64,000 bases of DNA. Source: Dendrophyllia cribrosa. Lineage: Eukaryota; Cnidaria; Anthozoa; Scleractinia; Dendrophylliidae. The notes beneath the pieces were generated by a model that did no database searches, was not told the DNA's origin, and saw only the letters and a program-made list of their open reading frames with translations. Shown here in pieces: positions 28,866 to 39,062 of this stretch (positions within the stretch are counted from its first letter, which is position 1; the number at the start of each line of letters is the position of its first letter). Location: assembly GCA_024195265.1 (NCBI GenBank), contig JAJLRJ010000004.1, positions 28,532,434 through 28,596,433 of the forward strand. Reading direction: 5' to 3'. A program made the translations under genes and the position numbers.

Positions 28866-29183
28866 TTGGACCTCGGGGCGGAGCATCCCCGTACAAAACT
28901 TTGTTGGGGTTTATTCCTTCTGGTGATAGCTTAAGAGTTGACTCGGTTATTTTGTACTAGGTAACTCGGTTAAAAATTTCCAAAAACGTAACGCACTCAC
29001 AAGGTGTTTGAATTAAATTAACTGGGTTAACTTTAAAGTACGGTCGCATTTGAGGCCCCGTTTACACGGGTCCGGACAAATTTTTGCACGGACGAATTTT
29101 GTTCCTAGACCACGTGTTTACATGGATCCGTGCAAATTCTGTTACAGATTGCAGTGGTGTTTACACGGAAACTTGCACACTTA

Positions 29184-29337
29184 TGTTATAATATGTGTTT
29201 AATTATGCATGTTACAAATATGCACGCGTCAATTTAAGTGTAAATTACGCTGCATCGGTTAGATTAGCATTCGTTCTTGAGATGTGAGTTTGAACGTAGG
29301 TCGGTTCGTTTTCTACACTGAGTGTCGTGTTATTACA
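29184..29337 (+). repeat. 5' LTR (154 bp)
   Basis: It begins TGTTATAATATGTG and ends TGTTATTACA, so the canonical TG...CA ends are present. It is very short for a gypsy element. TTATAATATG near the start may serve as a TATA-like signal. Confidence 0.92.
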
Positions 29338-29350
29338 TGGTGGCAGCGGC
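29338..29350 (+). other. Primer-binding-site candidate
   Basis: TGGTGGCAGCGGC directly follows the LTR. The TGG start complements a tRNA CCA end; the tRNA species is not assigned. Confidence 0.5.
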
Positions 29351-29369
29351 AAATTAAACCGTCGACAAC

Positions 29370-32300
29370 ATGCCGGATGATGGGGCGAATTCGCAAGCTT
29401 CAGCGCCTCAATCGACGATGTTGCATCAGATTTCACCGCCTCAATATCTGGATCTAAAACACAGCGGAGAAGTGGCTGAGAATTGGAAACTATGGAAGGA
29501 GAAATACAACAACTATTTCATTATCTCAAGGTTAGATCGAGAAACTGCCGAATTTCAGTTAGCGATGTTCAAACATACGATAGGAGATGATGCTTTGAAA
29601 GTCATCAAAACGTTTAGCTACGCTGACGGAGAGAACTCGAATGATTGGCGTGTTGTTATGAGTAAAATGGAAAAACATTGTATCGGTGAAGTCAACGAGA
29701 TTTATGAAAGATATTGTTTCAACAAGAGGGATAAGTTTTCTGTGGAATCGGTGGATACTTTCGTGGCTGAATTGAAGACTTTGGCAAAGACCTGCAACTT
29801 CTGTGATTGCTTACGCGACAGCCTTATCCGTGATCGCATTGTGCTGGGAATTGGGAACGAACAAACCACAAAGAAGCTGCTCAGAATAAGAGATCTAACA
29901 TTGAACAAGTGCATCGATATTTGTCGCAGCGAAGAGATCGCTGAAGTGCAAATGAAGACGCTTTCCGAGCCAGTTGATGGGAGCGGCATCCATCAAGTTA
30001 TGTCCAAAGCGAGGAGACCCTCACAATCTGTGGATGGAAACTCGAAGAAAATCTTATGTAAGTTTTGCGGGTACGAGCATCAGTTTGACAGGAAGAAGTG
30101 TCCTGCGTGGGGAAGAACGTGCAATCGCTGTAAAGGAAAGAACCATTTTGCCAGGAGGTGTAAAGAAGCTCTCGTCTACAACATCGAAAGCGAGGAAGAG
30201 TCAGAGGAAATTAGTGTTGTAAGAGTTCAAGCTGTGAAAGGGAGGGCTGTGTACGCGAAAATGCTTGTCAGGCAGCAACCGGTACAGTTTCAAGTTGATT
30301 GCGGAGCTAGTGCTAACATCTTACCGCGCAAGCATGTAGAAGATGTTGAGCTCTCCCCTTGTTCTCAGTCTCTGGTTATGTGGAATGGTACCAAGATCAA
30401 GCCTGTGGGGACGTGTGCTCTACCAGTTGTGAACCCCCGTAACGGTATGAAATATAAAGTGAGGTTTTTGGTCGTTCAAGAGAATCTAACTCCACTCCTG
30501 GGTTTGAACGCTACCGAAAAGATGGGTTTGTTGACTGTTCACAAGGAGAACTTTATAAGCGTTGTGGAGAATCCGGAAGATGATCTTGCAACAAAGTATG
30601 CAGATGTGTTCGACAAGGGCCTGGGTAGGCTGCCTGGAAAAGTTCATCTGCAAGTGGATCCGGTTTCCCAACCAGTGATTCTTCCAGCGAGGAAGGTGCC
30701 TGTCTCCGTGAGGGAGAAGTTCAAGGCGGAACTACAAAGGTTGCAGGATCTCAAGGTCATCGCACCTGTGGATGAACCCACCGATTGGGTCAGCCAGTTC
30801 GTGGTCGCAGTCAAGAAGTCTGGTGAGCTACGTGTCTGCATTGATCCGAAGCCACTCAATGCTGCTCTCAAAAGAGAAAGGTATCAGATTCCTGTTATTG
30901 ACGATTTGTTGCCAGATTTGGCAAGCGCGCGTGTGTTCACGAAAGTCGATCTCGCATCTGCATTTTGGCATCTGGAACTTGACCAGCAGTCTAGCATGTT
31001 GACAACTTTTGCCACTCCTCATGGGAGATTTCGTTGGCTACGTTTACCGTTTGGTCTGTCGGTTTCAAGTGAGATATTCCAGAAGCATCTACACCAAGAG
31101 CTACAGGGCCTTCCAGGTGTGAATTGTATTGCTGATGACGTGCTCATTTATGGCAAAGATGACGCTGACCATGATTGCAATCTGGAGAGTTTTATGGAAA
31201 GGTGCCAGCAGAAGGGCATAAAGCTCAATCGCGAAAAGCTGGAGTACAAGTGCAAGGAAGTTTCTTTCCATGGACATCTTTTGACGGCAGAAGGCCTGAA
31301 GCCAGATCCGCAGAAGGTTAGAGCGATTGTTGAAATGCCGCGTCCCGAGAAGCCGGAAGATGTGTCGCGTCTAAATGGCATGGTTGGCTACCTCAGTCGT
31401 TTCCTGCCGAACCTGTCTGACGCCATGAAGCCGCTTCGAGACCTTACGCGCAAGGATGCAGAATGGTGCTGGTCCGAAGCACAAGAACAAGCTTTTAGCA
31501 AGGTTAAGAGTCTCATCGCGTCCGCCCCTGTCCTATCTTACTACGAGCCGGGTAAACCGTTGGAGTTGCAGTGTGACAGCAGCCAGTCTGGTCTTGGCGT
31601 GGCCCTGATGCAAGGCGGACATCCTATTGCTTATGCGAGCAGGGCGCTAACTGAAACCGAGTCCCGCTACGCCCAAATTGAAAAGGAGATGTTGGCTATT
31701 GTTTTTGCGGTGGAGAGGTTCAACGATTATACGTTTGGCAGAAAGACAGTTGTTTTTAGTGACCACAAGCCACTGGAATCAATTATCAAGAAGCCATTGC
31801 ATTGTGCGCCCAAGCGTTTGCAGGGCATGATCATTCGTCTGCAGAAATATGATCTGGAGGTGAGATATGAGAAGGGAAGCAGAATGTTCCTGGCAGATAC
31901 TCTTTCGAGAGCATCTCTCCCTGTTGGTGATCAGGACGAGTCGGAGTTTGAGACAATTAACATGGTGAAGTATTTGCCGGTGTCAGAGGAAAGGCTCCAG
32001 CAGATTCAGCGAGATACCGCAGCAGATGAATCTCTTCAAGTGTTAAAGACCGTGATCCAGGGAGGCTGGCCGGAGCACAAGAGTAACGTGCCAAGTGTTA
32101 TCTCTCCTTATTTTGATATGCGCGATGAGATGACTATTCAGGATGGCCTCATCTTCAAGGGAGAGCGAGTCGTGGTACCACGAGCCTCTCGGAGCGAGCT
32201 GCTGAAGCGTATACACAGTTCTCATCTTGGAGTCAACGGGTGTCTGAACAGAGCGCGTGAATGTGTCTTCTGGCCCGGGATGACAGCGGAGATCAAGAAC

Positions 32301-33350
32301 CATGTATCCACCTGCGAGGCATGTCGAGAATATGAGCGTGGTCAAGCCAAAGAAACAATGATGTCCCCTGAGACGCCAAGCCGACCTTGGCAACGAGTCG
32401 CAGCCGATCTGTGTGAGTCCGGAGGAAAGACTTACCTGGTCACGTCGGATTACTTCAGTGACTTTTTTGAGCTGGATCATTTGAGGTCGCCTTCATCAGT
32501 GAATGTCATCAGAAAGTTAAAGGCTCATTTTGCGCGACATGGGATACCCGAGCAGCTGGTGACCGACAATGGTCCCCAATTTGTGTCACGTGATTTTCTG
32601 AAGTTTGCAAAGGATTGGGATTTCGAGCATCTCACGAGCAGCCCGCATCATAGCCAGAGCAATGGTAAAGCGGAGAGTGCGGTGAAGGAGGCAAAGAAAC
32701 TTCTCAGAAAGTGCAAGGCGAGTGGGTCAGATGCATTTCTTGCCTTACTCGACCATCGCAACACCCCGTCTACGGGTGTCCAAATCAGTCCAGCACAGCG
32801 CCTTTTCAGCAGAAGGACGAGGGGTCTTCTGCCTATGACCGCCAGTTTGCTTGCACCAAAAGCAATTCCAGGAAACGAGCTGTGCAGAGCCAGGCTGGAG
32901 CAACGCAAAGAGCGACAAGCTTATTATTACAACAGGGGTGCGTCTGATTTGAGTCCTTTACAGAGAGGGGACACTGTAAGGCTAAAACCATTTCAGTTGG
33001 GCAGGCAGGAATGGCAGAAAGGAATTGTTCGAGGTCGGCTGGATGAGAGATCGTACGAGGTGGAAACTCCCCAGAGCGTTGTTCGGCGAAATCGTGTCCA
33101 CCTGCGGAAGACGAATGAACCGCCACCGCCGTCACCGGATGCGGAGGTCCCGGATGAAGTTCCGTCTGCGGTTCCTGCAGAAGTCGATGTACCGACTCCG
33201 TGTGAAGAAAGTGCTGAAAGTGCGTCTTCAAGCGGACAGGAGTCTTCTCCAAGCATAACAAGGTCTCCACCCAAGCCAGCGCTTAGACGATCTGAGCGAC
33301 AGCGACGGGTCCCGAAATACTTAAGTGACTTTGTTTTGCTCAAGCCATAA
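29370..33350 (+). CDS. Ty3/gypsy Gag-Pol polyprotein, 1,326 aa, intact
   Basis: The polyprotein would build the particle and reverse-transcribe and integrate the element. Domains in order: Gag (about 25-200), zinc knuckles CKFCGYEH and CNRCKGKNHFARRC (about 225-265), aspartic protease with VDCGAS at about 309, where DCG replaces the usual DTG/DSG, reverse transcriptase with IADDVLIYG (YxDD-type motif at about 588-591), RNase H with QCDSSQSGLG and a later VFSDHKPLESI (about 730-850), and integrase with an H2C2 finger (HSSHLG...CEACREYE) and D1013, D1069 and E1105 (DX35E). A Pro/Glu/Ser-rich tail follows. Gag and Pol are one frame with no stop or frameshift between them. ATG 29370 is 33 bp from the LTR end. 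Confidence 0.95.
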   Translation: MPDDGANSQASAPQSTMLHQISPPQYLDLKHSGEVAENWKLWKEKYNNYFIISRLDRETAEFQLAMFKHTIGDDALKVIKTFSYADGENSNDWRVVMSKMEKHCIGEVNEIYERYCFNKRDKFSVESVDTFVAELKTLAKTCNFCDCLRDSLIRDRIVLGIGNEQTTKKLLRIRDLTLNKCIDICRSEEIAEVQMKTLSEPVDGSGIHQVMSKARRPSQSVDGNSKKILCKFCGYEHQFDRKKCPAWGRTCNRCKGKNHFARRCKEALVYNIESEEESEEISVVRVQAVKGRAVYAKMLVRQQPVQFQVDCGASANILPRKHVEDVELSPCSQSLVMWNGTKIKPVGTCALPVVNPRNGMKYKVRFLVVQENLTPLLGLNATEKMGLLTVHKENFISVVENPEDDLATKYADVFDKGLGRLPGKVHLQVDPVSQPVILPARKVPVSVREKFKAELQRLQDLKVIAPVDEPTDWVSQFVVAVKKSGELRVCIDPKPLNAALKRERYQIPVIDDLLPDLASARVFTKVDLASAFWHLELDQQSSMLTTFATPHGRFRWLRLPFGLSVSSEIFQKHLHQELQGLPGVNCIADDVLIYGKDDADHDCNLESFMERCQQKGIKLNREKLEYKCKEVSFHGHLLTAEGLKPDPQKVRAIVEMPRPEKPEDVSRLNGMVGYLSRFLPNLSDAMKPLRDLTRKDAEWCWSEAQEQAFSKVKSLIASAPVLSYYEPGKPLELQCDSSQSGLGVALMQGGHPIAYASRALTETESRYAQIEKEMLAIVFAVERFNDYTFGRKTVVFSDHKPLESIIKKPLHCAPKRLQGMIIRLQKYDLEVRYEKGSRMFLADTLSRASLPVGDQDESEFETINMVKYLPVSEERLQQIQRDTAADESLQVLKTVIQGGWPEHKSNVPSVISPYFDMRDEMTIQDGLIFKGERVVVPRASRSELLKRIHSSHLGVNGCLNRARECVFWPGMTAEIKNHVSTCEACREYERGQAKETMMSPETPSRPWQRVAADLCESGGKTYLVTSDYFSDFFELDHLRSPSSVNVIRKLKAHFARHGIPEQLVTDNGPQFVSRDFLKFAKDWDFEHLTSSPHHSQSNGKAESAVKEAKKLLRKCKASGSDAFLALLDHRNTPSTGVQISPAQRLFSRRTRGLLPMTASLLAPKAIPGNELCRARLEQRKERQAYYYNRGASDLSPLQRGDTVRLKPFQLGRQEWQKGIVRGRLDERSYEVETPQSVVRRNRVHLRKTNEPPPPSPDAEVPDEVPSAVPAEVDVPTPCEESAESASSSGQESSPSITRSPPKPALRRSERQRRVPKYLSDFVLLKP

Positions 33351-33510
33351 ACTGTCGAACATTCAAAGGATTAGTTTTGATTAGGCTTTAAGTTCACGCT
33401 AAAGACTTTAAGTATGTTATCACGGAGTCTAAGCTCTAACTTTCAATGTGTTCCTTAGCGAGTCGAGCTGTATGTCATTTAAATTGGTTTAGTCATTTCT
33501 TTTCACATGT

Positions 33511-33521
33511 AACGGGGAGGG
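33511..33521 (+). other. Polypurine tract
   Basis: AACGGGGAGGG directly precedes the right LTR, as expected for the plus-strand primer. Confidence 0.7.
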
Positions 33522-33675
33522 TGTTATAATATGTGTTTAATTATGCATGTTACAAATATGCACGCGTCAATTTAAGTGTAAATTACGCTGCATCGGTTAG
33601 ATTAGCATTCGTTCTTGAGATGTGAGTTTGAACGTAGGTCGGTTCGTTTTCTACACTGAGTGTCGTGTTATTACA
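33522..33675 (+). repeat. 3' LTR (154 bp)
   Basis: Same length and, on reading, same sequence as the 5' LTR. It is followed by the ACTTA target duplication. Confidence 0.92.
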
Positions 33676-33790
33676 ACTTAGCCGTTCAAAAATTCGTCCA
33701 GTTCCGCCGGTCCCGTGTAAACGCAAGGTGGAACCGTGCAAGTTTTTGTCCGTGCAAAAATTTGTCCGGAACCGTGTAAACGGGGCTTGA

Positions 33791-34505
33791 GTGGGTTAAG
33801 GTCAGCTTAAAACAGAATACGTAATTCCTTGGAATAAACCGCCTAATTAAATTTATCTTTTATTCTTGTTATTTCTACTTTTCATACAATGCGCTTTAGA
33901 CTCGGAAAGTCCCTCTTCTTTCTGATGCGCTGTACACAGATATCAAATGCAAGGGGTGCCGAATGGTAAATTGAAGACTTTGGGAGACGGCGAGACTAGA
34001 ATGTTTCTCTGCGAGCCCAAGCATTGTCGACCTTTTTAAATGCGAGACCCTGGTCTATGGAAAGCCATAGTGGACAAAAGTGGTCGAGATTATTTTACGC
34101 TTCAGTTTCATGACAAATAAGTCCATATATCATTCCATCTAGAGAGATGCAAATTAACTCTTTGAGAATTGACGATGGGTACAGGAGAATTTTTCATTAG
34201 TCGGGGTGCAAGCAAAAATAGCTTTTTGACAAGCCTTCGTGTATATGACGTATGAACACTATTTGTTTAGGAACAATAGAGTTTGATTACGGGGGATGAC
34301 AACTCTAACAAACGCTTTCCCGGAATAATTTTGTTTTTCTTTTTTTACATCGCTGCCGTGCATATGTCCTTTTTTTGACAATCAAAAGGCCTAATCATTA
34401 ATCATTAGTGTTTATGCGCATCCTTACTGCGCACGCAATTCATGTCGCAACACCATGCTACGTCATGCACGAGCGCGCGCGCAAGAGAAGAAATGTAAGC
34501 ACATA
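33791..34505. other. Non-coding stretch
   Basis: AT-rich sequence without supported genes or clear repeats. Confidence 0.4.
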
Positions 34506-35786
34506 AGGGACGGACCATTAGATTTTTGAGGGGGGGGGGGGGGGGGGGGGGGTTGGGCAATTTTTTGGTGCAGGATATTTTTTTTCTACGCTTGAGACTG
34601 TGCAGGATTTTTCTTTTTGCCATGATTTGCTTGCATGATATTTTTTTTTGCGAGTCTATATGTTTTAATGCCTGACGCATATACGTGTTAGGAATACTAG
34701 AAAGGCCATACTAGGGACAGGAATACTATAGCAAGTCAGATGCGATGTAACAGCAGCTTGATAGCATGAAGCCTGGCCGCGGTGTTGTAACTGCCCCTAC
34801 AATTTTCTTTACACCAGCCCCCTGTTGATGTCGCTCCCACAGCCCATCGTAGTACACCCAACCATTTTACAATTACAGGGGCGGCGCCGCAATATAATGT
34901 TGGTGGGGCGAATCTCCTGTGCCGAGCGCCGAAGGCGCGAGCTTCTAGAGGGGTCCGGGGGTATGCTTCCCCGGGAAATTTTTGAAATGAAACTCTCTGA
35001 AATGCTATTTCCAGCGTTCCTGAGACCGGAGAAGCAGTTTCCAAGGCCAACTTTGAGTTCAGTTTAATTCTCATGAAAAGTACACGAAACACTTTCTGAA
35101 ACTTGGGTGTAACTCCATTTTGGTTGTTTGTTCAAAGTAGATTCGACTGTCACTCGAATATTCTCTGTCAATTCTTTTCAGTATGGGAAGACTTTGAAAA
35201 CGAATTTTCCAAAGCGATTTTCTCTGTCATTGAAGGCAGAAAGAAACTGATTTCCAATATCAGCGATGTTCAATTTGTCAGTTAATGCAATGTCTGGGTA
35301 ATGCAATGATTTCATTTTTCTTGTGACATAGTTTGTTCGTAGATATGTCTTGAGCCTTCTTGGGGCAGAGGCCGAGCGCTAGCTCACAGCATTTATGGAT
35401 TTGTTTGATGGATTTGTCGGTAGCTGGAGTCCGATGGCTGACGTCCGAGTAACTCAAGGGGTATTGAAACACAACTTACGTCGGGTCAAAAATAAACCAT
35501 TGTTATTGGCTAAACTAAACAAGCTAATGAAAAGATAGAATATTTGATCCTCCCCAAGCGCTCATAAGTCGCTAACATTCTACAACGTCAGTGTGATTTA
35601 TTTGTGTTCTGACCATCTGCTCCTGGATATAAAATATTGTTCTAAAAATATAAAGCTTTGCAGGAATTTTTTCTGGGGTTTTTGTTTTGCACGATATTTT
35701 TTTTGCAGTTCAAGGCCGTGCTCGAATTTTTTTTTGGTATTTGCCCCCCCCCCCCCCCCCCCTCAAAAATCTAATGGTCCGTCCCT
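34506..35786. mobile_element. 1.28-kb TIR element with G/C homopolymer termini
   Basis: Ends AGGGACGGACCATTAGATTT and its complement are each followed inward by TTGAG and a run of G (about 22, from 34530) or C (about 20, 35743-35762). Inner flanks also mirror each other (GCAGGATATTTTTTTT-like). The interior has no transposase; it includes a common CTAGAGGGGTCCGGGGGTAT stretch. TSD not resolved. Confidence 0.65.
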
Positions 35787-36826
35787 AAAGGGCTGGTAGC
35801 CGTTGCGTTAACTTTGCTTAGATTTAACTCGCTTGGATGGTCGGTGACCCCCGAAATTTTTTGAATAGTTTTCTTTGCCAATTCTTGACAGATTGTGAAA
35901 AAATGAACAAAAAAATCAATGTAGGAAGTTTAAATTTTTCCATTTTTCTACCCGCGCGACATCGAATCCTGCCAACTTGCGGCTGTCAAAGTTTGGAAAC
36001 ACTGTTGTTTAAGAGCGGCCGTCCGTAAATATCGCCTGGAGGTGTGCAAAATGAAAAAAAAAAAAATGAAAATCCCCAAACTTTGTCAGAATATAGGTCT
36101 AGGTAAACTCTTTCTAGAAAAATAACTTTCAGTTCGATCAGATTCAGCTGCAGATTTTTATTTTACGCGAACGGCGACAAAGTCGGTTCGGTGGCTCTCG
36201 CATCGATTTTACGGGCTCCACACCACGCATTACTTAAATATTTCCAAAAACTTCAAAATGGAATTATCTCCACCAGTTAATACCTAACTAAGAAAAGCAC
36301 ACTTCACCAATAGTTTAAATGTTAAATTGTTCAATTCGACCGTTAACTTAATATTTTTGAGATTTTTAATAATTTTACTTATTTTAACGATTTTCGCGAG
36401 TCAAAAAAATGGCAAAATCGAGAGGCCAAAATCATAACTTGGTACATGGCCTGGTGCCATATCAGTCATACCCAGAGAAAGAGCAATGTTTCTTCCTCAA
36501 ACAAATGCAATAAAATTTTTGGGCAATCGAAAAAAGGAAATTTTTGAGCGCCAAACAAAGGTGACACAAAAGGTCAAAACACGCCATTCTTTTAACGGCC
36601 CTCAAAAGCGTTAAATCGACAATGAGCTCGTTTAAAATATATAACAGCCCAACATTCCCTAAAAATCACTAATGTCGCTAATATTAGTTTGCTTTTGAGT
36701 AACTGTCTTTTTTGGCGCCATAATGCAGAAAATTTGACAACGCGCATCCAAGTTTTTCTTCTTCCAAATCATATTCCGGCAAATATTTTGAAGAAGGGAG
36801 GAAATTGAACCGCATGAGTGGATGAA
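35787..36826. other. Non-coding, includes a dispersed repeat
   Basis: Apart from the repeat at 36011-36106, no feature is supported. Confidence 0.4.
36011..36106 (+). repeat. Dispersed repeat, copy 1 (copy 2 at 40182-40271)
   Basis: AAGAGCGGCCGTCCGTAAAT at the start and GAATATAGGTCTAGGTAA at the end are shared with 40182-40271 in the same orientation; the copies differ mainly in an A-run length. Confidence 0.75.
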
Positions 36827-38790
36827 TTTTTTTTTTTTATTATTATTATTTTTTATATTTATGCAAAACATTTACGTAACAAGCAGATTTAAAAGGTTAC
36901 AATACAAAGGATACATGACAAGATGTTACAACAATACACTACACTAGACATTCCGAGACTGGGTTGGCATTGGCGATTTCAATTTTTGTTTATAGTCTGA
37001 AGCTGCACTAATCATTTAGTAACTCTATATAGTAGTTAACAATATATTTTAAATTATATAATACTTACGTTTTATTTTACAGAGGGGATTTTTCTAGGTG
37101 AAATCTACAGTTTAATTTAACTACAAATTCCTCTAAAGATAGGTTTTTCTGTGCTAGTTTTTGGGTATAGAGGTAATATTTAGCAAAGAGGAGAGTACAG
37201 TTTAAGTTATTGGTAATCAGGTCAGTCTTGGAGGTGGAGCTCGTGCCGAAGAGAATTTCCGTTGGGGATAAGGAGAAAGAGGTGCCATTTTCTTTGTTAA
37301 ACCACTTAATAACTTCCAAGAAAAACTCTTTAGACCAGTGACAATTTGAAAAAGTGTGAATAATGGAATCATTTTCGCGACAGTAAATGCAAAGCATATC
37401 ATTTTTAATACCAAATAAATGCAGTTCTCTTTTTGTAACAACTATTCTGTGCAAAAGTTTAAAGTAAAGTTCTCTCAGCTTGTTTTCTCTAGAAATATAT
37501 TTTACACGACTAAAAAAAAGAGTCAATCCGCACCATGTCTGGCTGTAAATCTCTCTCCCACTTTACGCTTGCCTTCAATACTTGCTTGTCCTTATTTATC
37601 AAAAGCCAGTAGTAATCCCTGTTTTTTAATTTAAGTAAATTTATGGTAGTATCCCGAGACAGCTGAAACTCATATTCTGAAAGAAGAATAGTTTTATCTA
37701 GGCATTTTATCCTTGCCTTAATAATGAGGGTCTGAGGTATTGCAGATACAACTTGCATGTATGTTAGGAAATTACAACTGAGTTTGTATTTTCGGATGAA
37801 CTCAGCGTAAGGGAGAATTTTTCCATCCGCCTTCAACAGATCGTGGATAAAAATAATATTGCTACTGAACCAGCTCCGATAAAAGATAGTTTGACTGTTA
37901 ATTCGAATTTCTTTGTTATTAAATAGAATCAATTCTTGATCGGATTCTGGATTATAAGATGCTTTAAGTTCAGAGAAATATAGTAAGATCTGCTTGTAGA
38001 AGTTCGGGAATTTTGCCTGCTCGAGGAACTTTTCATCATAGTTACAGTGCAACAGGAATTTTAAGCCACCATATTTATCAAAATAATAGTTTGGTATAAC
38101 CTTCCAGGATTCACTGCCCATTTGGTCGTTTATTAAAAATCTCGAGATCCATGCCAATTTGAGTGATTTGGACATAGTTTCTATGCTAGGCGCACGTAGA
38201 CCTCCATTGTCGTAGTCTTGAAACATGACTTTACGATTGATTTTGTCTTTCTTGTTTTTCCATATAAATTTAAATATCATAGAATTAACATCTTGAATGA
38301 ATTTTTTAGGGATATCAAGAATCGAAGTAGAATGAACCAGCTGCGAAATGCCAAGGCTTTTAGTTATAAGACATCTTCCAAATAGTGTAAGGTTTCGGGA
38401 CTGCCAGATACCATGAATAGTATCTATTTTTTGAATTTTTTCTTTAAAATTGTATTGGTCATTTTTTTTTTCATCATAGGATATAAATATCCCTGAGGCT
38501 CTTATCGGCTCTTTTGGCCATTTGAATCCGAAAGGTGTTTCTTTGCAATACCTCCAGGGTCCCAACCACATTGCTTTTGTTTTTGATGGATTTAGTCGCA
38601 AACCTGATAGGTCACCGAAGTCATTCAATCGTACAATAGCTCTTTGCACGGTGTTCGTGTCCTTGCAAAAGAGAGTGGTATCATCAGCGAATTGGCCTAT
38701 TTTAAATTCTTTCCGGAAGATAGTTATACCATGTATTTCCTTGTCTTGTCTACGTGTCCCATGAAGTTCAACAAGTTGAACTCCGTGCGA
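36827..38790 (-). mobile_element. 5'-truncated L1/Tx1-like LINE
   Basis: On the minus strand the element runs from a truncation near 38790 through the reverse transcriptase C-terminal half to an A-rich (ATA/AAT) tail at 36827-36860. The 5' junction lies in a CATGTCSC minisatellite, typical of incomplete LINE insertion. Confidence 0.75.
37077..38775 (-). pseudogene. LINE ORF2 fragment: RT palm/thumb to zf-RVT, one frameshift
   Basis: The first frame (from about 38775 to 37510) contains IGQFADDTTLFCKD, the catalytic FADD motif of reverse transcriptase, then SGLRLNPSKTKAMWLG and the long thumb region with LTLFGRCLITKSLGISQLVH. The second frame (37526 to 37077) continues with ELYFKLLHRIVVTKREL, CIYCRENDSIIHTFSNCHWS, the zinc-knuckle-like zf-RVT of L1/Tx1-group elements, and ends with TAG. 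A single frame change near 37510-37526 separates them. The endonuclease and the N-terminal RT part are missing through 5' truncation. Confidence 0.8.
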
Positions 38791-39062
38791 CATGTCGCGG
38801 GGACAAAATGTCCCCAAAATTGGTGTTGCACAATTGTGAAAGTATCAGTTCACATTAGGGGACGTGTTGCTGCAACATGTCCCTGAGACATGTCCCCGCA
38901 ACATTTTCATGTGTGTGCAAGCACTATGATTTTGTCCCTGTTACATGTCCCCGCTACACGTCCCTGCTACATGTCCCACACAATATGTACTACACAAATT
39001 TTTGTCGCTGCTACATGTCGCTGCGACATGTCGCTGCGACATGTCCCTGCTACATGACCCCT
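38790..39062 (+). repeat. Minisatellite of ACATGTCCC/ACATGTCGC units
   Basis: Irregular copies of CTGCTACATGTCCC and CTGCGACATGTCGC occur throughout, in places as inverted CGGGGACAAAATGTCCCC. Confidence 0.8.

Larger units (their letters stand above)
29184..33675 (+). mobile_element. Complete Ty3/gypsy LTR retrotransposon
   Basis: A 4,492-bp element with two 154-bp LTRs that I read as identical, a primer-binding-site candidate directly after the left LTR, one long gag-pol frame, a purine tract before the right LTR, and ACTTA on both sides (29179-29183 and 33676-33680) as 5-bp target duplication. LTR identity and the uninterrupted frame imply a recent insertion and possible present activity. 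Confidence 0.95.
29051..33790. mobile_element. GCCCCGTTTACACGG TIR element split by a gypsy insertion
   Basis: Left half 29051-29183 and right half 33676-33790 have inverted ends (GGCCCCGTTTACACGG and CCGTGTAAACGGGGC) and similar GTCCGGACAAATTTTTGCACGG arms. The Ty3/gypsy element sits between them. Confidence 0.75.

Noticed and set aside
34736..35092. 118-codon minus-strand frame
   Set aside because: It lies inside a TIR element with a common repeat (CTAGAGGGGTCCGGGG) and shows no domain.
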